DNA of 64,000 nt from Rathayibacter oskolensis (GTDB lineage: Bacteria; Actinomycetota; Actinomycetes; Actinomycetales; Microbacteriaceae), in contig NZ_FXBM01000004.1 of the NCBI RefSeq assembly GCF_900177245.1, positions 186,001 through 250,000 on the forward strand. The letters are read 5' to 3'. Below, one piece after another: positions 25,028-33,214 of the stretch. The first letter of the stretch is position 1, and each line of letters opens with the position of its first letter. The translations under genes and the position numbers were made by a program. The notes below the pieces were generated by a model that saw nothing but the letters and a program-made list of their open reading frames with translations, was not told the DNA's origin and searched no databases.

Positions 25028-26305
25028 ATGGACTCCCTCCGATCCGCCGTCGACCGCGCCCTCTGGGGAACTCTCGCCGGGGCGGCCCCGTCCGAGGCGC
25101 CCGTCGAGGAGACTCCGAGAGGAGCGTGGAACTCCGTCGACAGAGTCGACGCGGTCCGGAGCGCACTGGGAGATCTCGGTGCGGGAGTCCGAGGCGACAT
25201 GGCCCTCTACGCGCTTCTCATCGGCGGGCGACTGGACGACATCCACGAGTCGGTCTCATCGCTCGCGCTGACGGCGGAGGCCATCGCGAGCATCGTGGCG
25301 AATCCGCTCTCGACTGCGGCCTCCGAGCTGTTCCGGCGAGGGACCCGTGCCGCGTCGCGGGGCTGGACCAGTGATGCGATCGAGGAGTTCGAGGCGGCCA
25401 TCGCGAAGGACAAGTACTTCGCACCGGCGCACCTCCATCTCGCCCTCGCTCATCTGTCCGCCGGTGATCCGGACTCCGCGGTCCGCTTCCTCTCGAGTGC
25501 GGCGAAGTACGGTGCAGTCGACTTCCCCGCCGAAGCCGTCGGGAGTGCTCTGCTCGCAGCACGCATCCTGATCGACCGAGGCGATCCGGAGGGAGCGCGG
25601 TCCGCTCTGTCGATCGTCGCCCGTCTCGAGCCGGAGGTTCCGGAACTGTCCCTCGCGCGGGTGCAGGCCGGGGCGGACGCACCGCATCTCGTGACCGCGC
25701 TGACCCTTGCTCCGGAGCTGGTCGCGCTCGTTCCCGATGCCGACTCGCGGTACGCCGATGCTGTCGCAGTCGTGGCGTCGACGGCCGGGGGCCCCGTGGA
25801 GCGGGCCTCGGAGATCGTCGGACTCTGCCGGACCGTCGATGACGTCGCACGACGACTGAACGTCCGGATTCCGGGATCGACGCTTGCGGCGATCGAGGAG
25901 ATCGGGCCCGGACTCGGATCCGGGAGTCCGTCGTTCCGCCTGCTGAGCGCCGGTGCGATCCTCGCGATCTGGTCGTCCGACCAGCGGAAGCTCGCGTGGT
26001 CGATCGGCGGTCTCGTGGTTCAGCACGAGACTCGAGCCAAGCGGATCATGAGCAGCCTGCAACCCATTCCGAACGGTGGGTCGCCCGAGATGATCAGGGT
26101 GCGGAAGGAGCAGCAGGAGCTTCGCGAGGAGTGGGCGAGAGTGCTGCGGCCGAGCGAGCGCCAGGAGCTCGCCGACCTCGTACCGGAGCTGCAGGCCGTC
26201 GTCGCGCCGCCCACGTCGAGGATCGTCCCGTGGCGTCACGACGGTGATCCCTCGTCGTCGCGGCCTGTCCCGTCCGCCGACGGCCGGGACGACCGCGGCT
26301 GGTGA
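25028..26305 (+). CDS. TPR-like repeat protein of unknown function
   Basis: A 425-residue protein with no enzyme motif. The first ~100 residues are helical, and residues ~103-210 contain tetratricopeptide-like units (AIEEFEAAIAKDKYFAPAHL, then LALAHLSAGDPDSAVRFL and ILIDRGDPEGARSAL). The C-terminal part includes a charged helix (MIRVRKEQQELREEWARVL) and a Pro/Ser-rich tail. Codon use is visibly less G/C-biased than in the flanking genes, hinting at a separate origin. The start at 25028 follows a -10 box; the frame stays open upstream but overlaps the glycosyltransferase gene. A scaffold or adaptor role is the most that can be said. Confidence 0.72.
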   Translation: MDSLRSAVDRALWGTLAGAAPSEAPVEETPRGAWNSVDRVDAVRSALGDLGAGVRGDMALYALLIGGRLDDIHESVSSLALTAEAIASIVANPLSTAASELFRRGTRAASRGWTSDAIEEFEAAIAKDKYFAPAHLHLALAHLSAGDPDSAVRFLSSAAKYGAVDFPAEAVGSALLAARILIDRGDPEGARSALSIVARLEPEVPELSLARVQAGADAPHLVTALTLAPELVALVPDADSRYADAVAVVASTAGGPVERASEIVGLCRTVDDVARRLNVRIPGSTLAAIEEIGPGLGSGSPSFRLLSAGAILAIWSSDQRKLAWSIGGLVVQHETRAKRIMSSLQPIPNGGSPEMIRVRKEQQELREEWARVLRPSERQELADLVPELQAVVAPPTSRIVPWRHDGDPSSSRPVPSADGRDDRGW

Positions 26306-26416
26306 CGTCCGGACCCCCCCGGGCTTCTACTGTCCTTCCCCGGTGGGCCGCTGACGTTCGCCTTCGTCTTCGCCACCCGCGACGGCCCCGTCACGGAGCT
26401 GACCATCGAGCCGGCC
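26306..26416 (+). pseudogene. Possible C-terminal remnant of a small protein gene
   Basis: Directly after the TPR gene stop, and in the same frame, an open stretch ends GGPLTFAFVFATRDGPVTEL and six more residues before TGA. It reads like the last beta strands of a SnoaL-fold or similar domain but has no start codon. It may be a decayed gene or chance. The rest of the 254-bp gap to the hydrolase gene holds only the palindromes at 26514-26532. Confidence 0.3.
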
Positions 26417-26513
26417 TGACGAGGACCGTGCGGACGGCGGAGGAGCGGATCCGGCGACTCGATTCGAGTACGGGGGAATTTCCGAGCCGCCTCTCGCCTT
26501 CTTCTTCCTGTGT

Positions 26514-26532
26514 GCAATATATTGCATGCAAT
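26514..26532. promoter_or_regulatory. Overlapping palindromes, probable GntR operator of the hydrolase gene
   Basis: GCAATATATTGC (26514-26525) and ATTGCATGCAAT (26521-26532) are perfect, overlapping 12-bp palindromes in the AT-rich promoter 28 bp before the alpha/beta hydrolase start. The core CAATATATTG recurs at 28202-28211 in front of the GntR gene. Confidence 0.65.
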
Positions 26533-26559
26533 ACGCTGAAGCTGACCCAAGGAGAGACC

Positions 26560-27297
26560 ATGTCCGCCACCGCCTTCGCCCCCGAGAACCACGCGCCGAC
26601 CGTCGTGCTCGTCCACGGCGCCTTCGCCGAGTCCGCGAGCTGGAACGGAGTCGTCAGCCGACTCCGCGCCGAGGGGCTGCCCGTCCTCGCCGTCGCGAAC
26701 CCCCTCCGCGGCCTCGCTCCCGACGCCGAGTACCTCCGCAGCGTTCTCGACGGCATCGACGGCCCGGTCGTCGTCGCCGGTCACTCCTACGGCGGCTCCG
26801 TCGCGAGCGAGGCGACCGAGGGTGCGGCGAACGTTCGTGCTCTCGTCTTCGTCGCGAGCTTCCTCCTCGAGCCGGGCGAGAGCACCGGTGAGCTCGCGGG
26901 ACGGTTCCCGGGCGGTGAGCTCGGCCCGGCCCTGACGCCCGTCCCCTACTCGGCCGGCTCCTTCTCGGGAGACGACCTCTACATCCAGCAGGACCGGTTC
27001 CGCGAGGTCTTCGCCGCCGACGTCGACGAGGCGACGACGGCCGTGATGGCCGCGACCCAGCGCCCCATCGCCGGCGCAGCCCTCGAGGACGCGGCCACCC
27101 GCGCCGGTTGGCGGAGCATTCCCTCCTGGACGCTCGTGACCCGCCAGGACCTCGCGGTCCCGGCCGAGTCGCAGCGCTTCATGGCCGAGCGCGCGAACTC
27201 GCACGCGGTCGAGATCGACGCCTCGCACGCCGTCACGGTGTCGGAGCCGGACGCGGTCGCGGACCTCATCCTCGACGCGGTCCGCGCGACCCGCTGA
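26560..27297 (+). CDS. Alpha/beta hydrolase
   Basis: A 245-residue hydrolase of the EstC/pyrethroid-esterase-like type. The oxyanion strand is VVLVHGAFAESASW, the nucleophile elbow GHSYGG (~residues 72-77), and the catalytic His is probably in DASHAVTVSEP. Similar proteins are often induced by organic chemicals, but the substrate is not known. GGAGAG precedes the ATG at 26560. The promoter shares the CAATATATTG palindrome with the GntR gene about 1.7 kb downstream, suggesting that GntR controls both. Confidence 0.88.
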   Translation: MSATAFAPENHAPTVVLVHGAFAESASWNGVVSRLRAEGLPVLAVANPLRGLAPDAEYLRSVLDGIDGPVVVAGHSYGGSVASEATEGAANVRALVFVASFLLEPGESTGELAGRFPGGELGPALTPVPYSAGSFSGDDLYIQQDRFREVFAADVDEATTAVMAATQRPIAGAALEDAATRAGWRSIPSWTLVTRQDLAVPAESQRFMAERANSHAVEIDASHAVTVSEPDAVADLILDAVRATR

Positions 27298-27364
27298 TGA
27301 CCGCCGGGAGGCCGGCTCGCTCCTCGGAGTCGAGCCGGCCGCCCCGATCGGGGGAGCGAGGCCG

Positions 27365-28011
27365 ATGACCGTCGAGGTGTTCGGGATCCCGCTGTGGGCG
27401 GAGCTCGCTGCCGCCGGCCTCGGTGGTCTGCAGGGGGCCCTTTTCGCGGCCGCCTCGCGGGATCGTCGCATCGACGTCCTCGGCGTGATGATCCTCGGCA
27501 TCGCGGTGGCGCTCGGCGGGAGCGTGCTGCGCGACGTCGTCCTCGACCAGCCCCCGGTCGTCGTCTGGAGCGGCGGCCATCTCGTGGTGGCGTCGTTCGC
27601 CGCCCTGGTCGGAATGGCCGTGGAGCCGTTCCTCCGGCACGTGGATCGCGTGATCCTCGTGCTGGATGCGGTGGTCATCGGCACCTTCGGTGCCATCGGG
27701 ACCACCAAGGCTCTCGCACTGGGCGTGGGTGAGGTGGGCGCGCTCCTCGTGGGAGTCGTCGCTGCGGTCGGCGGGTCGATCCTCCGGGATCTGCTGCTCG
27801 GCCGGCCGGTCGAGCTCCTGCAGGTGGGGTCGCTGTTCGCGGCCGCGGCCGGCGCCGGCGCGGCGACCTCCTCGCCCTGGTCGCTCTCGGCGTCCCCGTC
27901 GTGATCGCTGGCCTCGTCTGCATCGTGGTCACCGCGGTGCTGCGACTGGGCTCCGTGCGCTTCGGCTGGACGTTCCCGGAGCAGCGCTCGCTGCTGCGGT
28001 CGCGGGTCTGA
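27365..28011 (+). pseudogene. TRIC-type (UPF0126) cation channel gene with a frameshift
   Basis: The first ~165 codons encode a protein with two related three-helix halves, each carrying the family glycine-rich motif (LGGSVLRDVVL and VGGSILRDLLL), as in prokaryotic trimeric intracellular cation channels. In this frame the protein then turns into TSSPWSLSASPS and stops at 27904. The normal C-terminus (DLLALVALGVPVVIAGLV, then LRLGSVRFGWTFPEQ) continues in another frame from about 27865 to a stop at 28011. One base appears missing in the GC-rich stretch 27842-27866. This is either a real loss-of-function mutation or a sequence error; joined, the product would be about 215 residues, the usual length. 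Confidence 0.8.
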
Positions 28012-28201
28012 GCCGCGCTCGCACCACCCGCCTCGGACACCGGTCCGGGGCCATCACCACTGCTCCGAAGGAGGAGGAATGACCGATCGACACCGCATCG
28101 CGACGGTCCCGCCGTCCGCTCCGCACCGCGCGGAACGGTCCGCCGAGGGCATCGTCCGCGACGCGACAGCCATCGTCCGACCACGACCTCAACGACGTAT
28201 C

Positions 28202-28225
28202 CAATATATTGCCCAGTGCTATCGT
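28202..28225 (+). promoter_or_regulatory. GntR autoregulatory promoter: operator plus -10 box
   Basis: CAATATATTG (28202-28211) is a perfect 10-bp palindrome identical to the core of the site at 26514. TATCGT (28220-28225) lies six bases before the ATG at 28232 and fits a leaderless -10 box. The operator would sit just upstream of the -10. Confidence 0.6.
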
Positions 28226-28231
28226 CGCCCC

Positions 28232-28897
28232 ATGCCCATTCCGACGACAGCCGCTGTCTCACCCCGGTCGCTGCTGCGCGACGACGTCTACCGCGCTCTC
28301 CGAGACGCGATCGTCGACGGGACCTTCGAGCCGGGGGAGCGGCTGCGCGATCAGGAGCTCGAGGCGTGGCTCGGGGTGAGCCGGACGCCGATCCGCGAGG
28401 CGCTGCTCCGTCTCGCCCGCGTCGGACTCGTGACGGCGAAGCCGGGCAGGGCGACGATCGTGACCCCCTCCACCACCAAGAGCGTCAGCGACGCGCAGCA
28501 GATCGCCGCCTCGATGCACGAGCTCGCGACGCGCTTGGCCGGGCCGTCGGTGACTCCGGAGTCGCTCGACGCCATGGAGGCGGCGAACGCCGCCTTCGCG
28601 CGGGCGCTCGAGCGCACCGACGTCGAGCGGGCGCTGGAGGCCGACGACGCGTTCCACGCGGTGCTGACGCGTCTCAGCGGCAACGGGATGATCGACGACG
28701 TGCTCGAGCAGGCGACTCCGCTCATCCGCCGAGCGGAGCGCCAGCGCTTCGGGTCGCTGGCCGGCCGCGAGTCGGTCGAGCAGCACCGGGCGATCGTCGA
28801 GCGCCTGCGGGAGCGCGACGTCGAGGGTGCGGCCGCCCTCAGCCGTGAGAACTGGATGACCCTCGACCGCCATCTGCACGAGGAGGAGGAGGGATGA
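28232..28897 (+). CDS. GntR-family regulator, FadR subfamily (FCD domain)
   Basis: A 221-residue regulator. Residues ~15-75 form the winged helix (VYRALRDAIVDGTFEPGERL, then EAWLGVSRTPIREALLRL), and the C-terminal ~140 residues form an FCD ligand domain. The start at 28232 is supported by a -10 box six bases upstream. An in-frame ATG at 28079 has an excellent AAGGAGGAGG site but would add 51 unconserved residues and put the operator inside the gene. It overlaps the methyltransferase gene (ATGA) and probably controls itself, the methyltransferase and the hydrolase at 26560. Confidence 0.88.
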   Translation: MPIPTTAAVSPRSLLRDDVYRALRDAIVDGTFEPGERLRDQELEAWLGVSRTPIREALLRLARVGLVTAKPGRATIVTPSTTKSVSDAQQIAASMHELATRLAGPSVTPESLDAMEAANAAFARALERTDVERALEADDAFHAVLTRLSGNGMIDDVLEQATPLIRRAERQRFGSLAGRESVEQHRAIVERLRERDVEGAAALSRENWMTLDRHLHEEEEG

Positions 28898-29787
28898 CGG
28901 GCGCGCCTTCGATCACCGAGACCCTCGCCGAGCTGCGGACGAGCGCGCTGGTCACCGCGGCCCTCGCCTCGGCGCTCGGAGACGAGCGTGCGTCCACTCC
29001 CGCCGAGGCGCTCTCCGTCGATCCGGCCCGCGCGGCCGTCCTCGGCGCGCTGCCCGATGCGGAGTCGATGCTGAGCGCCCTCTGGGAGGGTCGCCGATCG
29101 CGGAGCAGCAACCTGGTGAGCGGACTGAGCCAGGCGGCGGCGGCCGCCGGTGGGACGATGCGGGCCTGGTCCGACCTCGGTGACGACGTCATGATCGCCC
29201 AGGGCCGCTCGTCCGCGCTGATGGCCCGCGTCCTGCTGTCGGCGGTGGCCCCGGCCTACGGGCTCATCGGCGCCGTCGCGCCGTCGCGGGTGCTGGATGT
29301 GGGCACCGGCATCGGAGCGATCGCGACGGCCCTCGCCGAGGGGCTGCCCGACGCCCGGGTCGTCGGCATCGACATCGCGGAGCGGCCGCTCGAGATCGCC
29401 CGCGACCTCCTGCGCGACGCGGATCCGCGGGTCGCCCAGCGGATCCGCCTCCGTCGCGAGGACGTGACCGAGCTCGCCGACGAGGAGCGCTACGACGTGG
29501 TCTGGATGCCCCTCCCCTTCCTGCCCGATGCGATCGTCGATCGAGCGCTCGACCGCGCGATCGGAGCTCTGCACCCGGGTGGCCTGCTGGTCCTGGGAAC
29601 CGGCGCCCCGATCGCCGATGAGCGGCTGAGGGCGGCGGAGGCGTGGCTCGCCTCCTTCACCGGGGGAGGGACGCTGACCACCGACGAGGTGGTGGGCCGG
29701 CTCACGCGGCGGGGTCTGCAGCGGGTCCAGCGGTTCGACACCGTGCCCGGCGGCCCCGTGCTGGTCGGAGCCGTCAGGCCGCGCTAG
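28894..29787 (+). CDS. SAM-dependent methyltransferase
   Basis: A 297-residue class I methyltransferase. The N-terminal ~110 residues are helical; the SAM-binding motif I is VLDVGTGIGAIATALAEG near residue 134, motif II region ARVVGIDIAERPLEIARDLL, and the post-motif RYDVVWMPLPFLPDAIVDRA replaces the more common D/NPPY, so the methyl acceptor is probably a small molecule. The ATG overlaps the GntR stop, so the two are coupled. No reaction can be assigned. Confidence 0.86.
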   Translation: MTGAPSITETLAELRTSALVTAALASALGDERASTPAEALSVDPARAAVLGALPDAESMLSALWEGRRSRSSNLVSGLSQAAAAAGGTMRAWSDLGDDVMIAQGRSSALMARVLLSAVAPAYGLIGAVAPSRVLDVGTGIGAIATALAEGLPDARVVGIDIAERPLEIARDLLRDADPRVAQRIRLRREDVTELADEERYDVVWMPLPFLPDAIVDRALDRAIGALHPGGLLVLGTGAPIADERLRAAEAWLASFTGGGTLTTDEVVGRLTRRGLQRVQRFDTVPGGPVLVGAVRPR

Positions 29788-29891
29788 GGTCCGACCCGGC
29801 TTCCTGCTCCGGCGGGAGGAGCCCGCGCTCGCGCATCCGACCGGCCGACTCGATCGCGTCGGCGACGAACCGCCAGGTCGCGCGGTGCGGG

Positions 29892-30461
29892 TCAGAGGTG
29901 GCGGATCCCGTGCGAGAGGGTTCGGGCCCACGGTGAGCCGATGTCGAACAGGTCGGCCTGGACGATGAGGTGGCACAGCTGCCCGTAGGCCATGAAGCGC
30001 TGGACGTCGTCGATGCCCGCGGACGAGGCGGTGGCGACCGCCTCCGTCGTCTTGGCCAGGCCACGCCGAACGGCGTCGCGGATCTCGGGGACGTCGCAGG
30101 CGCTCGTCGCGTGGACCTGGAGCGCGATGAGATCGCGGTCCGTGATCAGCTCGACGTAGGCGTCCCTCATGGCGTCGAGCTTGGCCTCCGGTTTCGTGGA
30201 CGACGACCTCGCGGCGCCGGCGGTCATGGCCGCTGCGACCTGGTCGTAGCAGCTGTCCACCGCGTCGACGAAGAGGCCGAGCTTGCCGTCGAACAGGCGG
30301 AAGACGTAGGCGGGGGACACCTCCGCCGCGGCGGCGATGTCGGCGACCGGAGTCGCGCGGTAACCGCCGCGAGCGAACACCCGCACCGCATGGCCCAGGA
30401 TGCGGCGCCGCTGCTGCTCCGCAGTCGACCTCGTGCCGGGTTCGTTCGTGGTGGTGCGCAT
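29892..30461 (-). CDS. TetR-family regulator
   Basis: A 189-residue regulator with helix-turn-helix residues ~14-60 (HAVRVFARGGYRATPVADIA, then EVSPAYVFRLFDGKLGLF). The C-terminal domain matches TetR proteins often found beside efflux or oxidoreductase genes, but its neighbours here are a convergent methyltransferase and the arsenic island. It has its own promoter with a perfect -35 TTGACA (30497-30492). The ATG at 30461 is chosen because it begins eight bases after the -10 position. The 104 bp between it and the methyltransferase gene holds nothing clear. Confidence 0.87.
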   Translation of the reverse strand: MRTTTNEPGTRSTAEQQRRRILGHAVRVFARGGYRATPVADIAAAAEVSPAYVFRLFDGKLGLFVDAVDSCYDQVAAAMTAGAARSSSTKPEAKLDAMRDAYVELITDRDLIALQVHATSACDVPEIRDAVRRGLAKTTEAVATASSAGIDDVQRFMAYGQLCHLIVQADLFDIGSPWARTLSHGIRHL

Positions 30462-30468
30462 CTGAGTG

Positions 30469-30497
30469 AGTGAACAGTGACAACAGCCTCCTGTCAA
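30469..30497 (-). promoter_or_regulatory. Promoter of the TetR gene
   Basis: On the minus strand TTGACA (30497-30492), a 17-base spacer and TTCACT (30474-30469) precede the ATG at 30461 by a few bases. The repeated TGAGTGAACAGTGA-like bases may hold an autoregulatory site, but it is not a clean palindrome. Confidence 0.45.
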
Positions 30498-30573
30498 CGC
30501 CACGTCGCCGGCTTCCCGGCATCGCCGACCGACTCGACGCTCCGCCGGTGGAGATCGTCGAGGACCGCTTCGG

Positions 30574-31005
30574 CTACGAGGCTGACTGATCGAGAACGCC
30601 CCTCGTGTCGGTTCCGTCGAGGATCTCGCTCCGGATCCGGGCGGCGACGGCATCGCGGAGGGGCCGCACGTTCTCGGCACTCCAGTCGGTCGGGTCGGGG
30701 AACGACCACTCGAGGAACCGGCCGGCCGGAGTCGCGGGGAGTGCGAGTCCGGGCTTCATGGCGACGACGATGTCCGCGTTCTCGAGGTCCTCGACGGTGA
30801 CCGCGCGGGGCGTGCGATCGCCGATGTCGAGCCCGAGTTCGGCGACGGTCGCCGCGATCGCGGGGTTGACGGCGTCGGCCGGGGAGAGGCCTGCGGAGGT
30901 GGCGGTGCAGCGGTCTCCGGCGAGGACTTCGAGCAGGCCTGCGCCGAGCTGGGAACGGCCGGCGTTGTGCTGGCAGAGGAAGAGGACGGTGGGCTTCTGG
31001 GTCAT
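30574..31005 (-). CDS. arsC: LMW-phosphatase-fold arsenate reductase ArsC, lacking the GCGDxC pair
   Basis: A 143-residue low-molecular-weight phosphatase-like protein. The catalytic loop is FLCQHNAGRSQ near residue 11. Unlike the three other ArsC domains of the island it lacks the downstream C-X3-C (GCGDAC) used by thioredoxin-coupled enzymes; instead it reads VVAMKPGLALPATPAGRF. This fits a mycothiol-dependent arsenate reductase or a relative (inference from known single-cysteine actinobacterial enzymes). Its ATG overlaps the stop of the FAD oxidoreductase gene, so both are translated from one message under the degenerate operator at 32419. Confidence 0.85.
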   Translation of the reverse strand: MTQKPTVLFLCQHNAGRSQLGAGLLEVLAGDRCTATSAGLSPADAVNPAIAATVAELGLDIGDRTPRAVTVEDLENADIVVAMKPGLALPATPAGRFLEWSFPDPTDWSAENVRPLRDAVAARIRSEILDGTDTRGVLDQSAS

Positions 31006-32387
31006 GCGGGGATGCTGCTTCCGGTCGTGGTGCGGGTCCAGGTCTGGGTGGCGATCTGCACGGCGTCCCACGGGGAGCCGAGCGGTGGCGTGTAGGAGAG
31101 ATCGAGGTCGCTGATCTGCTCGACCGTGAGGCCGGCGAACAGGGCCGTCGCATACGTGTCGACCCGCTTGGCGGTCTCGGTGCCGAGGCGGCCGACGAGC
31201 TGCGCGCCGAGAAGGCGTCCGTCGCGGGTGTCGCCGGTGATGCGGATCGTGATCGGCTGCGCACCCGGGTAGTAGCGCTTGTGATCGTCCGCGACCGCGG
31301 TCGTCGTCGCGGGTGCGAAGCCGGCAGCGACGGCCTCGTGGTCGCGGAGGCCCGTGCGGGCGGCCACGAGGTCGAAGACCTTGACGACCTGGGTGCCGAC
31401 GGATCCGGCGAAGCGGGCGTCGCCTCCGATCGCGTTCTCGCCGGCCACGCGGCCCTGCTTGTGCGCGGTGGTGCCGAGCGGCAGGTAGGTGCTGCCGAGG
31501 AGGCGGTGGTGGGTGGTGACTCCGTCGCCCGCCGCGAAGACGTGCGGAAGGCCGGTCCGCATGGCCTCGTCGACGGCGATGGCGCGGCCGGCGCCGAGGG
31601 ACGCTCCGGCGCGGGCGAGGAGGTCGGTGTTGGGCGTCACGCCGACGACGAGGAGGACGACGTCGGCGGTGTGCACGAGGGGAGTGCCGGAGTGGGAGGC
31701 GTGCACGGCGAGTCCCGTCGCGGTCTTCTCGATCGTGGCGACGGTGGTGCCGGTGCGGACGTCGACGCCGTGCTCGGTGAGCTCGGTGCGCACGAGCACG
31801 GAGAGCTCCGGGTCGAGGGTGGAGAGCACTTCCTGGCCCCGCTGCAACTGAGTGACGCGGAGGCCTCGGACGGTCAGCGCTTCCGCCATCTCCAGGCCCA
31901 CGTAGCCGGCGCCGACGATGATGGCGGTCTGCGGATCGTGCTCGTCGAGGTAGCGCTCGAGCGCGAAGGTGTCGCCCATCGAGTGCAGCACGTGGACGCC
32001 GTCGTCGGGCCCGAGCGCGCCGAGGCCCGCGATGCCGGCGTGTGAGGCGAGTGCGCCCGTGCCGACGATGAGCTCGTCGTAGCTGACGCGATCGAAGGAC
32101 CCGTCCTGGGCGCGGACGGTGAGCTGCTGCCCGGCGACGTCGATGTCGGTGGCGACGGTGTTCAGCCGAAGCCTCATGCCCGTGGCTTCGAGGTCGGCGT
32201 GGGTGCGGTGTGCGAGCGACTGCCACGGCTGCACCTCGCGCGAGAAGTAGTACGGGATCCCGCAGATCGAGAAGTTCGGGTCCGCGTCGGCGACGACCAC
32301 GGTCACGTCGACGGACGGGTCGAGCTCGCGGGCGCGCAGCGCGGCGGAGATCCCCGCGTCGCTGCCTCCGATGGCGACGAGATGCAT
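31002..32387 (-). CDS. FAD-dependent pyridine nucleotide-disulfide oxidoreductase (CoA-disulfide-reductase-like)
   Basis: A 461-residue flavoprotein. The N-terminal FAD motif is VAIGGSDAGISAALRARE and a single redox cysteine sits in FSICGIPYYF near residue 42, as in CoA-disulfide reductases and NADH oxidases. The NAD(P)H motif is IIVGAGYVGLEMAEAL (~residues 155-170), and a dimerisation domain follows. GGAGGA precedes the ATG. It is coupled to the single-cysteine ArsC by an ATGA overlap and is divergent from nothing close. In an arsenic setting it may recycle a low-molecular-weight thiol or disulfide, or oxidise arsenicals; neither is shown. Confidence 0.88.
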   Translation of the reverse strand: MHLVAIGGSDAGISAALRARELDPSVDVTVVVADADPNFSICGIPYYFSREVQPWQSLAHRTHADLEATGMRLRLNTVATDIDVAGQQLTVRAQDGSFDRVSYDELIVGTGALASHAGIAGLGALGPDDGVHVLHSMGDTFALERYLDEHDPQTAIIVGAGYVGLEMAEALTVRGLRVTQLQRGQEVLSTLDPELSVLVRTELTEHGVDVRTGTTVATIEKTATGLAVHASHSGTPLVHTADVVLLVVGVTPNTDLLARAGASLGAGRAIAVDEAMRTGLPHVFAAGDGVTTHHRLLGSTYLPLGTTAHKQGRVAGENAIGGDARFAGSVGTQVVKVFDLVAARTGLRDHEAVAAGFAPATTTAVADDHKRYYPGAQPITIRITGDTRDGRLLGAQLVGRLGTETAKRVDTYATALFAGLTVEQISDLDLSYTPPLGSPWDAVQIATQTWTRTTTGSSIPA

Positions 32388-32418
32388 GCTGTCCTCCGTC
32401 CGCGCCCGGGGGCACCGT

Positions 32419-32434
32419 ATTGATGGCGGTCTAT
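32419..32434 (-). promoter_or_regulatory. Degenerate ArsR-type operator
   Basis: ATTGA-N6-TCTAT, 32 bp upstream of the FAD oxidoreductase start. It matches the perfect ATAGA-N6-TCTAT sites at 33199 and 34140 at nine of ten defined positions. Confidence 0.55.
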
Positions 32435-32500
32435 GTATCGGCGAGTCTGCTGAGTGCAGGTGAACGCGGGATGAACCGGACGGGGTCGATCCGCGCCGCG

Positions 32501-33184
32501 TCAGGGGGCGGTGGTGTGCCCGGGCGTGAGGGCGCGCACGGCGACGGAGGCGAGGAGCGCGCCGAGCAGTTGCGCGCCGACGAAGAGCGGCGCCGAGCCG
32601 GGGGCGATGCCGGCGAAGGTGTCGCTGAACATCCGGCCGAGGGTGATCGCGGGGTTCGCGAAGCTGGTGGAGCTGGTGAAGAAGTAGGCGGCGCCGATGT
32701 ACGCCGCGACCGCGCCTGCCGCGGAGACCGACCGGCCGGTCCTGGCGAGGAGGAAGATCACCATCACGAGTCCCGCGGTCGCGACGACCTCCGCGACCAG
32801 GTGCCCCGGAGTGATCCGGTCGGTACCGCTGAGCGTGACCGGCGGGAGGTCGAACATGACGTTCGCCACGATGGCGCCCGTGATGCAGCCGAGGATCTGC
32901 GCCCCGATGTACGGCGCGATGTCTCGGGTGCTTCGGTAGCCGAGGGCGAGGTCGACGGCCGAGACGACCGGGTTGAAGTGCGCGCCGCTGATCGGCCCGA
33001 GGACCGTGATCAGCACGAACAGGCCGAACGCGGTCGCGATCGCGTTGACGAGCAGCTGCACGCCGACGTCCTCGGAGAGGCTCGTCGCAGCGATGCCGGA
33101 GCCCACGACGATCGCGGTCAGGGCGGCGGAGCCTCCGAACTCGACGGCGACACGGCGGGGGAGGGCGGCGGGAGGCGTGGTCAC
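32501..33184 (-). CDS. MIP/aquaporin-family channel, probable arsenite channel (AqpS-like)
   Basis: A 227-residue membrane protein with six helices and both half-helix signatures: SGAHFNPVVSA (NPV, ~residues 70-80) and SFANPAITLGRMF (NPA, ~180-192). The second motif with Arg is the selectivity region. Uncharged arsenite passes aquaglyceroporins, and in Sinorhizobium an ars-operon MIP channel exports arsenite made inside by ArsC. Its place here between two arsenate-reductase units, with no ArsB or Acr3, suggests the same role. The GTG at 33184 lies six bases after a minus-strand -10 (GATAGT, 33196-33191), so the transcript is probably leaderless. It is divergent from the ArsR-ArsC fusion and shares the operator at 33199. 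Confidence 0.88.
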   Translation of the reverse strand: MTTPPAALPRRVAVEFGGSAALTAIVVGSGIAATSLSEDVGVQLLVNAIATAFGLFVLITVLGPISGAHFNPVVSAVDLALGYRSTRDIAPYIGAQILGCITGAIVANVMFDLPPVTLSGTDRITPGHLVAEVVATAGLVMVIFLLARTGRSVSAAGAVAAYIGAAYFFTSSTSFANPAITLGRMFSDTFAGIAPGSAPLFVGAQLLGALLASVAVRALTPGHTTAP

Positions 33185-33198
33185 GCGCCTACTATCGC

Positions 33199-33214
33199 AT
33201 AGACTTTGATCTAT
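33199..33214. promoter_or_regulatory. ArsR operator shared by the channel and the ArsR-ArsC fusion
   Basis: ATAGA-N6-TCTAT, extended by C and G to a perfect CATAGA/TCTATG pair. It overlaps the likely -10 (TAGACT, 33200-33205) of the fusion gene and abuts the -10 of the channel gene, so one bound dimer could close both promoters. Confidence 0.75.

Noticed and set aside
28079-28231. Alternative GntR start with an excellent ribosome-binding site
   Set aside because: It would place the operator and -10 box inside the coding region and add 51 residues absent from the family; kept only as a note.
29774-30064. Minus-strand frame ending in a plausible-looking sequence (ATWRFVADAIESAGRMRERG)
   Set aside because: Most of it overlaps the TetR gene out of frame, it has no start of its own, and no family is recognised; the 104-bp gap is too short for a gene.
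30498-30590. Plus-strand stretch reading GIADRLDAPPVEIVEDRFGY before a stop
   Set aside because: Only about 25 codons without a start or ribosome site; it overlaps the end of arsC and is treated as chance.
30574-32415. Apparent 613-residue fusion containing ArsC at its C-terminus
   Set aside because: The first ~470 residues are an out-of-frame reading of the FAD oxidoreductase gene; ArsC has its own ATG at 31005 overlapping that gene's stop.
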